Below are positions 6,979 through 15,400 of a stretch of DNA of 15,681 nucleotides, piece after piece; the stretch's first letter is position 1; the number at the start of each line of letters is the position of its first letter. The notes under the pieces are model-generated. The model saw only the letters and a program-made list of their open reading frames with translations. It was not told the DNA's origin and did not search any database. A program made the translations under genes and the position numbers. The stretch comes from Candidatus Uhrbacteria bacterium (GTDB lineage Bacteria > Patescibacteriota > Patescibacteriia > JACQRZ01): NCBI GenBank assembly GCA_016206235.1, contig JACQRZ010000021.1, positions 1 to 15,681 of the forward strand, in the 5' to 3' direction.

Positions 6979-7872
6979 ATGCGCCAGTCATTTCGTATCC
7001 ATCGTAATGAGTTTCGCCCTCGACGGAAGCGAGAAGGCAGCTTTCATTCGTATCGAGCGCTTGACTTCTGCGTGAAATGGCTCCTTCCTCTCTGTGGCAT
7101 TCTCGCTCTTGGTGGCAGCCTGTATTTCTTTTTCTTTTCCCGCTCCTTTTCCATTGATATTGTTGAGGTTGACGTAAGCGAAGGCGTTGACGCGGGACAG
7201 GTAAAATCACTCGTGTACGCGCAGATGGATGCGAAAGCATTTGTTGTCGCACCCCAGAGAAACATTTTTCTTTTCGATGACAAAAAAATCGTACGCGACC
7301 TTCATGCTCTTTTTGCTGTAGACTTGCTTCGTATTGAAAAAAAGATGCCAAATAAGCTGGTTGTCGTTTTGCAGGCGCGCCCCCTCCAGGTTCTTTGGTT
7401 TTCTGCAGGCCGTCTCTATGATATTGATAATCAGGGTGTCATTGCCCGCGAATCACAAATGCTTTCTCTTCGTACAACTCTGCAAGATATTCAGACTGAT
7501 AAAGCACTGAGCGATAGTATGAAAAAAAAGCTTACATCGAGCGTGCCTATTATTATTGATGAAGAACATAAAGAAAGTTCAATATCAGAAACCATAGTAT
7601 CGAGTGTTTTTGTTGAGTATAGTATTGCTGCAAAAAAATCACTTGAAGATAGCGGTGTACCAGTGATTTATTTTAAGGCAAAAAGAAACGCTACCACCGT
7701 AACCGTTGTTACGGGCGAGCGTTGGGAAATGTATCTGACAACAGACGAATCATTAGAGCGGCAACTAGCAGCAGTACAGACGCTTCTTACCGAAAAAATT
7801 CGTGATAAACGTCCAACGCTGCGCTACATAGACGCGCGCTTTGGCAATAGGCTCTACTATACGTATCGATGA
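6979..7872 (+). CDS. ftsQ: FtsQ/DivIB-like cell division protein
   Basis: A 297-residue bitopic membrane protein with the FtsQ/DivIB layout. A basic cytoplasmic tail (1-30) is followed by one membrane helix (about 34-54) and a POTRA-like domain from about 57 (FSIDIVEVDVSEGVDAGQVK). Next comes the typical KKMPNKLVVVLQARPLQVLWF strand region ending in YDIDNQGVIA. The C-terminal part ends in LRYIDARFGNRLYYTYR, matching the FtsQ pattern of a D-R pair and a final strand. In FtsQ these domains link the membrane to the FtsL/FtsB division complex. It begins 21 bases after serS and is not beside ftsA, ftsZ or mur genes, so the usual dcw cluster seems dispersed. A diverged POTRA protein of other function is possible. 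Confidence 0.68.
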   Translation: MRQSFRIHRNEFRPRRKREGSFHSYRALDFCVKWLLPLCGILALGGSLYFFFFSRSFSIDIVEVDVSEGVDAGQVKSLVYAQMDAKAFVVAPQRNIFLFDDKKIVRDLHALFAVDLLRIEKKMPNKLVVVLQARPLQVLWFSAGRLYDIDNQGVIARESQMLSLRTTLQDIQTDKALSDSMKKKLTSSVPIIIDEEHKESSISETIVSSVFVEYSIAAKKSLEDSGVPVIYFKAKRNATTVTVVTGERWEMYLTTDESLERQLAAVQTLLTEKIRDKRPTLRYIDARFGNRLYYTYR

Positions 7873-7892
7873 TTCATAATCCGTAAACTGAT

Positions 7893-9035
7893 GTGACCAT
7901 TGCAATTGATCTTCGCCCGCTTCATGAAGGATATGGTGGTGTTGCCGAATATACACGTAATATCGTAAAGGCGCTCCTGAGAAATGATCGCGTGAATGAA
8001 TACGTGTTGTTTAGCAATTCACTTCATGGTCAGAAACCAGCATTGCAGATTTCCCATCCCCGTGCTGTCCATGCGCATTTTCGAATTCCCAGCAAGTTTC
8101 TCAATGCACGAATTCGGTTTCTCGATAATCCGCAACTCGATCGCATGATCGAACAAAAATGCGGAAAGCATATTGATCTTTTTTTTGCTCCCAATTGCGA
8201 CTTTTTCTCGCTAGGAAAAAAAGTAAAAAAAGTGGTAACATTGCACGATCTCTCATTTGAAATATATCCGGAATTTTTATCAGGACGCTCCCGGCGTTGG
8301 CATGCATTAGTGAATCCTCGCACGATTGCTTTGAACGTTGATCATATCATTACGGTATCTGAGCATACGCGCCATACGGTTTTGAGTCAGTTTGACGTCA
8401 ATGAGAATCGTGTAACTTCAATTCCCTTGGGAGTTGATGCTCCTCTGCCTCGTGAGCAGCATCGCTCCATAGCCGGTTTGCCAGAAAACTATATTCTCTG
8501 CTGGGGAAGTACTGAAGGCAGAAAGAACATACCTCATACATTACGCGCTTTTGGACGACTCCAACGGCGCCTTGATATGCGTAATTTTTCATGTGTCATT
8601 GCGGGAGCATGTGAAGGAGCAGAGCGGCAAAAAATGATTCGAGTTATACATGAATATGGTATTGAGGAGCACTGCTTTTTTTCAGGTTTGGTGAGTAGTG
8701 AGGAGAGAGCATATCTCTATGCGCACGCGCGCGCCTTAGTGTATCCGAGTTTTTACGAGGGCTTTGGCCTGCCTCCTCTCGAGGCTGCCAGCTACGGTAT
8801 TCCTGTCATAGTGTCTCGTTCATCTGCTCTTACAGAAATAATGGGCGATAGCGCATTGTCGGTTGATCCTTACAATGAAGAGGAGCTCATGCAAGCCTTG
8901 ATGTTTATATTGCAAAATGATAGGGTACGCGAACACTATCGCACGCATGGATCCCAGATTGCTTCAACCTATACATGGGACCGGGCTGCTCGTCAGACAC
9001 TTGATGTTTTCAATTCGGTAACCAAACAACCGTGA
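7893..9035 (+). CDS. GT4-type glycosyltransferase (first of pair)
   Basis: A 380-residue GT-B fold glycosyltransferase of the GT4 type (Glycos_transf_1). The N-terminal Rossmann domain starts MTIAIDLRPLHEGYGGVAEYT, with the GGVAEYTRN loop usual for the acceptor side. TLHDLSFEIYPEF and ITVSEHTRHTV are the usual mid-domain motifs. The donor domain shows WGSTEGRKN and the E-x7-E motif YEGFGLPPLE with Glu289 and Glu297. Such enzymes transfer sugars from nucleotide-sugar donors and retain anomeric configuration; the sugar cannot be read from sequence. The start is GTG 7893, since a TAA precedes it in frame at 7884 and no in-frame ATG gives this N-terminus. It lies 20 bases after ftsQ and its stop overlaps the next start by GTGA, implying translational coupling. 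Confidence 0.9.
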   Translation: MTIAIDLRPLHEGYGGVAEYTRNIVKALLRNDRVNEYVLFSNSLHGQKPALQISHPRAVHAHFRIPSKFLNARIRFLDNPQLDRMIEQKCGKHIDLFFAPNCDFFSLGKKVKKVVTLHDLSFEIYPEFLSGRSRRWHALVNPRTIALNVDHIITVSEHTRHTVLSQFDVNENRVTSIPLGVDAPLPREQHRSIAGLPENYILCWGSTEGRKNIPHTLRAFGRLQRRLDMRNFSCVIAGACEGAERQKMIRVIHEYGIEEHCFFSGLVSSEERAYLYAHARALVYPSFYEGFGLPPLEAASYGIPVIVSRSSALTEIMGDSALSVDPYNEEELMQALMFILQNDRVREHYRTHGSQIASTYTWDRAARQTLDVFNSVTKQP

Positions 9036-10144
9036 CTATCGGCATCGACGCGCGCATGTACAAGGAAGGACTTGGTATTGGGCGCTATATCGAAAAACTT
9101 CTTCACACATTAGAACAGATCGAATCAAACGATAGGTTTGTTATTTTTTTGACAAAGAGACAGTGGCATGTCTATCGTCCAACGTCGCGTCGCTTTACCA
9201 AGGTGCTCGCCGATATCCCATGGTATTCGTGGAAGGAGCAACTCGTTTTTCCTTTTATTGTCGCGCGACAGCATGTTGATCTCATGCATTTTCCTCACTT
9301 CAACGTCCCCTTGCTCTATCGCGGAAAAATGATTGTTACGATCCATGATCTCATTATGCTTCATCAGTCTCGATCATCCCGGAGCGCGACAACGCGTGGC
9401 CCATTGCTGCATGGCATAAAGTACGCGAGCTATAGATTTCTCCTTGCATGGATTGCAAAACATGCTGATACAATTATAACGGTCTCTCACGCGGTTGAAA
9501 GTGATCTTGTCCATATGTTGGGTATATCGCCGTCTCTAATTCATGTTATCTATGAAGCCTGTGATATACCACTACTGCCTGCAGCGAATGGTGTGCTGCC
9601 AGCTTCTGTGCATACGCCATTTTTCTTGTACGCTGGAAACGCATATCCTCATAAGAATCTTGAGAACTTACTTGCGGCAATGAAGATTCTTTCTCAGCAG
9701 CACAAAAAGCTTACACTTATCCTGTGCGGACAAGAAGATTCCTTCTACCATACGCTTCAAAAGACTATAGCACAGCAGGGGCTCTGGAGATATGTGCAAC
9801 ACCTTGGTTTTGTCACTGATGATACGTTGCATGCGCTCTATACTCACGCTCGGGCCGTAGTGCTACCATCACTTCAAGAAGGTTTTGGTTTACCGGCACT
9901 CGAGGCGCAGGCGAGAGGCGTTCCAGTTGCTGCGTCGCGTATTCCGTGCCTCACGGAAATACTTGGAGATTCAGCTCTTTTTTTCGATCCATGTAATCCC
10001 CAAGATATGGCGCGCACGCTTGAGCATATATCCAGCGATGAAAAGCTACGGTATACTTTACAGCACCGGGGCGCTGAAAATGTCCGTCGTTTTTCTTGGT
10101 TAACAACCGCACAACAAACGTATGATCTCTATTCAAAAAACTAA
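9032..10144 (+). CDS. GT4-type glycosyltransferase (second of pair)
   Basis: A 370-residue GT4-type glycosyltransferase, distantly similar to its upstream neighbour. It starts MTIGIDARMYKEGLGIGRY, a common N-terminus of the RfaB/MtfB-like group. It continues with TIHDLIMLHQ and ITVSHAVESDLV, then the donor domain with YAGNAYPHKNLENLLAAM and the E-x7-E motif QEGFGLPALE (Glu283 and Glu291). The GTG start at 9032 overlaps the previous stop by four bases (GTGA). Both enzymes appear intact, which suggests two successive sugar additions to one acceptor rather than a decayed duplicate. There is no signal peptide, so it acts at the cytoplasmic face. The sugar and acceptor are unknown. Confidence 0.9.
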   Translation: MTIGIDARMYKEGLGIGRYIEKLLHTLEQIESNDRFVIFLTKRQWHVYRPTSRRFTKVLADIPWYSWKEQLVFPFIVARQHVDLMHFPHFNVPLLYRGKMIVTIHDLIMLHQSRSSRSATTRGPLLHGIKYASYRFLLAWIAKHADTIITVSHAVESDLVHMLGISPSLIHVIYEACDIPLLPAANGVLPASVHTPFFLYAGNAYPHKNLENLLAAMKILSQQHKKLTLILCGQEDSFYHTLQKTIAQQGLWRYVQHLGFVTDDTLHALYTHARAVVLPSLQEGFGLPALEAQARGVPVAASRIPCLTEILGDSALFFDPCNPQDMARTLEHISSDEKLRYTLQHRGAENVRRFSWLTTAQQTYDLYSKN

Positions 10145-10886
10145 CGTTGTTCTCCTGCCACTTACCCACGTGGCGCTTATGATATTGGCTCTTGCGTTTC
10201 CACAATTCTTTTTTTGGTTTCTGGGAGCCGCAGCTGTGTTTACCGATATTCTTGTTGGCATGATGTTGCCAAAAAATCATTCCCGGAGCGCTCTGTTTGT
10301 TGCCGCATGGCCGCCGTTTATACTTATACTTTCAACGTTTGGCCTATTATTTATTGTTGAATATGATTTTTTGAAACACGCAATACTTGGACTTAACGCA
10401 CTCATGCAATTTTTGTACGCGTTGAATCTTTATTATTTTTACTACCGATCACAGGATTACCAGCGTCGTTCCTTTTTACACATGAACAGCCTTATGCAGA
10501 CGTTAAGCTTTTTTTCGGTAAGCTCTGTGGCCTTTGGACTTCACTACTACGCGGTGGCGCATCCATTTTTTATATTTGCGCCATATATCAGTGCTATTTG
10601 TATCTTTGTGCTCCACTCATTTCTTCTTCATGAGCAGCCCATCAAAGCACAAAGGCTGGTTATAGCATCGATGTGCCTTCTACTCGTAGAATCCAGTTTC
10701 GCGTTGCATCTTTTGCCAAGCATGTACTACATGAATGCGTATATTATCACGCTTGTGTATGTCATTATACTACAGCTTCTTATGTCATCATTGCGTAACG
10801 AGCTGACTCGTTCTCAAATAACAACATCTGTTCTCTTAGCTCTTGGTATGCTACTCTTATTAGTGATAGTTCAATTTTGGAAATAG
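10122..10886 (+). CDS. Polytopic membrane protein of unknown function
   Basis: A 254-residue protein that I do not recognise. It has about eight hydrophobic segments: near 9-28, 31-45, 58-80, 87-106, 122-145, 149-168, 183-201 and 205-222, with a last one at 232-253. Loops are short, with a cluster of aromatic residues at LYYFYYRSQDYQRR (about 102-115). No signature for a flippase (MurJ/Wzx), polymerase or transporter was seen. ATG 10122 overlaps the end of the second glycosyltransferase by 23 bases; ATG 10179 is a later choice that would cut into the first helix. Its position after two glycosyltransferases and before two membrane-anchored proteins suggests a role in envelope glycan handling, which is inference only. 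Confidence 0.7.
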   Translation: MISIQKTNVVLLPLTHVALMILALAFPQFFFWFLGAAAVFTDILVGMMLPKNHSRSALFVAAWPPFILILSTFGLLFIVEYDFLKHAILGLNALMQFLYALNLYYFYYRSQDYQRRSFLHMNSLMQTLSFFSVSSVAFGLHYYAVAHPFFIFAPYISAICIFVLHSFLLHEQPIKAQRLVIASMCLLLVESSFALHLLPSMYYMNAYIITLVYVIILQLLMSSLRNELTRSQITTSVLLALGMLLLLVIVQFWK

Positions 10887-10898
10887 CACGAGATCTTC

Positions 10899-12014
10899 AT
10901 GAAAAAACATATTATTCATATGTCGCATCGACTTTCGTTGATAGTGCTTTTTATTGCAATCAGTATTGGTGGTGGTGCACTTGGCGGATATTGGATATCT
11001 CAGCAGGCAAGCTATGAAGATCTGAGTCAAATAAAAGGATACGAACGCGGGACAGTGATCATCGACGAGCGGCCTCGCGAAAATGGAGATGGCGATGCGA
11101 GGGATGTGAGTGAAACGCTGTCGTCAAGCATGCTCGAAGTCTACAACCAAAAAAAAATAAAAAATCTAGGCAATCCAGATCTCCTTGACACCGTGCTCAC
11201 GTCGGATGATTTCAGGGCATTTGCGCTTGCGCTCACAAGTGATGGCTGGATACTTATGCCGCCAACGATTTCTGCATACAAAGCTGAATCACTTTTCGTG
11301 CGAGATAGGGAAGGGAATACCTATACCGTATCCAAGATGGTGCCAGATCCTGCCATTGGATGTGTCTACGCAAAGATTAATGCAGTTCGCCTGCGCCCTA
11401 TTGAATTTATGCGCGAGCCGTACCTCCTCCGAGGAGAAAAGGCTTACCGACTTACCCATTTTACGGCACTTGAATCACTTGATGTCTCTGGTCCTGCGTA
11501 TTCAACATATGAAACTGTTGCGGCAAGCATTCAATCAACAGCAGTACTTTCAAAGATGTACAACCCCAATGTCGATTTTGGAAGCGTTGGACAGCCTATT
11601 GTGGGTCGCGACAAGAGACTCATTGGAATTTCAGCTAAAAAAGGCATTATCCCCTCGTCATATATACAGGATGGCTTTGCCAGAGTATTACGCGGATCGC
11701 AGGCCCAGCGACCACAGATTGCTCTCAACTATATCGATAATGCTTGGGTCGCGCGTGCGGGAGGACAGGTGGCAGCAAAGCAGCATAATGGCGCAACGAT
11801 CATTGTCGATAAAAGACGAGGGTATTCAGTGAAGACAAAAGATGGCAAGGCAACCCTGCAATACGGCGATAGTGTTATCAGTATTAACGATGAAAGTATC
11901 GACAGTAATAGAAGTTTTTCTGAAGTTTTACAGCAATATAAAACTGGCGACAGTATTACGCTCAAGATTCAACGAAATTCAAAACTCATCTCATTGCCAA
12001 TCATAGTACAATAA
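10899..12014 (+). CDS. Membrane-anchored HtrA-like PDZ protein with degenerate protease domain
   Basis: A 371-residue protein with an N-terminal membrane helix (12-31), a linker, a trypsin-like S1C domain (about 75-255) and a C-terminal PDZ domain (about 290-371, with LQYGDSVISINDESI). The fold is recognisable from TSDGWILMPP (HtrA: GYILTNxH), VPDPAIGCVYAKI (HtrA: DPxTDLAVLKI) and FGSVGQPIV (HtrA: GNSGGPL). At all three catalytic positions the residue differs: Thr123 replaces His, Gly154 replaces Asp, and Val230 replaces Ser. It is therefore predicted to be proteolytically inactive but to keep peptide binding through the PDZ domain. Known pseudoproteases act as scaffolds or chaperones. It begins 12 bases after the membrane protein gene. 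By-eye alignment could be off by one or two residues. Confidence 0.72.
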   Translation: MKKHIIHMSHRLSLIVLFIAISIGGGALGGYWISQQASYEDLSQIKGYERGTVIIDERPRENGDGDARDVSETLSSSMLEVYNQKKIKNLGNPDLLDTVLTSDDFRAFALALTSDGWILMPPTISAYKAESLFVRDREGNTYTVSKMVPDPAIGCVYAKINAVRLRPIEFMREPYLLRGEKAYRLTHFTALESLDVSGPAYSTYETVAASIQSTAVLSKMYNPNVDFGSVGQPIVGRDKRLIGISAKKGIIPSSYIQDGFARVLRGSQAQRPQIALNYIDNAWVARAGGQVAAKQHNGATIIVDKRRGYSVKTKDGKATLQYGDSVISINDESIDSNRSFSEVLQQYKTGDSITLKIQRNSKLISLPIIVQ

Positions 12015-12033
12015 TTCATTTCCCCATGCTTTT

Positions 12034-12348
12034 ATGACAAGTAATGATCTCTATACTATTGTCGCAATTATATCATTGATTTTTCTGACAACATTTGCGT
12101 GTCTTGCGTTGTATTACCTCATTCTCATTCTCAAACGCATTCATCGAACGATGGATACGTTTCATGAGCACGTGCAGGGCGTATCGCATGGTGTTCAGGA
12201 TATGTGCAGAAAAATCGCTGCAGTAAAGGACAGCGCAGAAATGATTACGAAAACATTTGCAACCATTGTTGCTCTGTATAAAAAGCAGGCCGAGAAAAAG
12301 GGAAAGTCCGCCAAAGGCGAATCCGCCTCTGGCGGAAAAAATCAATAG
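12034..12348 (+). CDS. Small single-pass membrane protein (DUF948-like)
   Basis: A 104-residue protein with one N-terminal membrane helix (about 8-35), followed by a probable helical or coiled-coil region (36-85) with HEHVQGVSHGVQDMCRKIAAV. A lysine-rich tail (86-104) follows. Topology and composition recall DUF948-type small proteins, but the match is weak and no function is known. The final residues, KGKSAKGESASGGKNQ, are encoded across two TCCGCC-containing repeat units ending at 12336, so this low-complexity tail probably came from repeat insertion. It follows the PDZ protein gene by 19 bases and is the last gene of the putative operon. Confidence 0.65.
   Translation: MTSNDLYTIVAIISLIFLTTFACLALYYLILILKRIHRTMDTFHEHVQGVSHGVQDMCRKIAAVKDSAEMITKTFATIVALYKKQAEKKGKSAKGESASGGKNQ
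12307..12336. repeat. TCCGCC...GGCGGA palindromic repeat inside a coding 3' end
   Basis: A perfect inverted repeat, TCCGCC TCT GGCGGA, lies at 12322-12336. Just upstream at 12307-12320 is a related imperfect unit, TCCGCC AAA GGCGAA-like. Both lie in frame within the last 15 codons of the gene ending at 12348. The core matches the palindrome at 71-86, supporting one repeat family. Confidence 0.65.
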
Positions 12349-12370
12349 ACGTTTTGAGTTATTCAGTAGT

Positions 12371-12401
12371 AAGGGCAGGACAAAGACCGTGCCTTGATTT
12401 T
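12371..12401 (+). terminator. Weak terminator-like hairpin before dnaE
   Basis: AAGGGCA at 12371-12377 pairs with TGCCTT at 12390-12395 with one bulged G, and GG/CC pairs extend the stem inward. GATTTTGG follows, only a short T-run. It sits between the last gene of the long operon and dnaE. The stem is imperfect, so efficiency is uncertain. Confidence 0.35.
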
Positions 12402-12420
12402 GGTTCCCTGCTTTGATAAT
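12394..12420 (+). promoter_or_regulatory. Candidate dnaE promoter
   Basis: GATAAT at 12415-12420 matches five of six -10 bases. TTGATT at 12394-12399 is a possible -35, but the 15-base spacer is short. Transcription would start near 12427, giving an almost leaderless dnaE message (ATG 12432). The -35 overlaps the arm of the weak hairpin. Confidence 0.35.
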
Positions 12421-12431
12421 CTGAAAAAGAT

Positions 12432-15400
12432 ATGAAAATGGTAAATCTTCATGTTCACAGCCACTATAGCTTGCTCGATGGTTTAGCTCGTATCGATGGG
12501 CTTGTTAGGCGTGCAAAAGAATTCTATATGCCAGCCCTCGCACTCACTGATCATGGCGCGCTCTATGGCGCAATCGAGTTTTACCAGGCAGCAAGAAAAG
12601 AAGGTGTAAAGCCAATTATTGGAGTGGAAACATATCTTACGTCGCGCGGGCGGTTTCGAAAAAGCACTAAAGAAGACGACGAGCGCTTTCACCTTATTTT
12701 GCTAGCAAAGACAAATCAAGGGTATAAAAATCTTCTCAGGCTCGTAACGGCATCGTATCTTGAAGGCTTTTATTATAAGTCACGTATTGATTTTGAGTTG
12801 CTCCGTGAACATTCAGAAGGCATTATCGCACTCTCTGGTTGTTTGAACGGACATATCTCACAAGCAATTCTTGAGAATAAAGATGCAAAATCTATTTTGC
12901 AAACCTATCTCGATATATTTAAGGAGAATTTTTATCTCGAGCTGCAGTACCATCCACAGCTACCAGAACAGGATACGGTGAATAAGGGACTCATTGAGCT
13001 TTCGCGAGGCTATTCAGTTCCTATGGTTATAACAGGTGATTCTCATTATCTTGTTCCCGAGGATGCGGAAGCGCATGACGTGTTGCTGTGTTTACAGACC
13101 AAGCGGGAAAAAAAGGATCAGAATCGTATGTGTATGCTTGGTGAGGATTTTTCCTTTCACGATGGTAAGCGAATGATGGACGTGTTTTCTCGCATGCCTG
13201 AAATTTTTTCCAATACGCTCGCCATAGCAGATCAGTGCGATGTGGAACTCACCTTTGGCAAAACCATTTTGCCAGAGTATTCGTTACCTGAAGGCCGAAC
13301 CGATGAACAGGTCTTGAGAGAACTTTGTGCAAATGGTCTTGTTGAGCGGTATGCCCCTGATCAGCGCCAGGCTGCACATAAACGACTCGAGTACGAACTT
13401 GGTGTTATTATTAAAGCAGGCTACCCTTCCTACTTTCTTATTGTGCAAGACTTCGTGAATTGGGCAAAGCAGCAGGGAATTGTAGTGGGTCCTGGCCGCG
13501 GGAGCGCGGCAGGCAGCATTGTGGCGTATTTGCTCAAGATTACAAACATTGATCCGATTGGATACGATCTCCTTTTTGAGCGATTTTTGAATCCGGAACG
13601 CGTCACGATGCCTGATATTGATTTAGATTTTGCAGATGCTCGTCGAGATGAGGTGTTATGGTATGTGGAAGAAAAATATGGAAAAGAGTGTGTGTCACAA
13701 ATTATTACGTTTGGGACAATGGCAGCTCGTGTATCTATCAGAGATGTTGGACGTGTGTTGGGTGCACCGTATGCTTTTTGCGACACCATGGCAAAGATGA
13801 TTCCTATGCATACAACGCTTGCAGAAGCTCTTTCAGTTGTGCCTGAATTAAAAACATTAGTTGAGACAAACTCTGAGGCTCGGTCTATTTACGATATTGC
13901 CCAGCGTCTGGAAGGTGTTGCCCGTCACACGTCAACCCATGCTTGCGGTGTGGTTATTACAAAAGAGCCGCTGGTGAACTATGCACCGCTGCAATATGTG
14001 TCACCCGACGATAAGACGATTGTTACGCAATATTCGCTTCATCCAATAGAAGATCTCGGACTTTTAAAGTTTGATTTCTTGGGGCTTTCAAACCTTAGTA
14101 TTTTGGAACATGCAAAAAAAATTGTCGCAAAGACGCGTGGTGTTGAGGTGAATTACGACGCCCTGCCGCTTGATGATTCAAAAACATTCGCGCTCATGAA
14201 GGCAGGGAGAACAACCGGCGTATTCCAGCTTGAAAGCGCTGGCATGAAGCGCTATCTGAAAGAGCTCAAACCAACCGACATTGAGGATGTAATCGCCATG
14301 GTGGCGCTCTACCGGCCCGGGCCTATGGAACTGATCCCAGACTATATTATGGGTAAGCATGGCAAAAAAGTGCCGGAATATCTCCACGAAAAATTGCGAC
14401 CCATTTTGGAAAAAACCTATGGCGTTGCTGTCTATCAAGAGCAGCTTATGAAGATTGCCCAGGATTTGGCTGGCTTTACCTTGGGTGAAGCAGATGTTCT
14501 TCGCAAAGCTGTTGGTAAGAAAATTGCAAAACTCCTCAATGCTCAACGTGAAAAGTTTGTTGCAGGATGCGTGAAAAATGGCATACCTAAAAAATTGGCT
14601 GAGAAGGTATTTGAGTTTATCGAACCATTTGCCGGGTATGGTTTCAATCGGTCACACGCGGCGTGCTACGCAGTTGTTGCCTACCAAACAGCTTACATGA
14701 AGGCACACTATCCTGCCGAATTTATGGCCGCTCTTTTGACTGCTGATCAACACAATAGTGATCGTATTACGATTGAAATCGAAGAGTGTAAGCAGATGGG
14801 TCTTGAAGTGTTGCCGCCGGACATAAACGAAAGTTTCAAGTCGTTTGCTGTCGCGCCTGACGGCAATGGAAAAACATTTAAAAAAATCAGATTCGGACTT
14901 TTAGCGATTAAAAATATTGGGGAACATATTGCCGAAACAATTGTGGAAGAACGAAAAAAGAGTGGGCCGTATCTATCACTTGAGAATTTTTTGGAACGCG
15001 TACAAGATAAAGATCTCAATAAGAAATCTCTCGACAGTCTTATTCGCTCGGGTACACTTGATCGTTTTTGTAACAGGGGAGTCATGCTCCATAATAGTGA
15101 GCGGCTTCTTGCCTATAGTAAAAAATTGACACAAGAGAGCAATAAACGCCAAGGAACACTTTTTGCGGGATCCGCACAAAAACAAACGTTGCAGCTTGAA
15201 CAGCCGCCGACCATTGATACAAAACAGTGGCTTGTGTGGGAAAAAGAGCTGCTCGGATTTTACTTGTCCGCGCATCCGCTTGAATCAATCTATCAATACG
15301 TGAGAGGACATGTCGCGCCGTGCAAAGACGTGAAGAGTTTTGCGGAAAATCGTCTCGTAAAGATATGCGGTATTGTTTCGCACATGAAAAAAATTTATAC

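Noticed and set aside
6977..7351. 124-codon open frame on the minus strand opposite ftsQ
   Set aside because: It is basic, low-complexity and fully antisense to a gene with clear domain structure; other minus-strand frames, such as 14178-14546 opposite dnaE, fail for the same reason.
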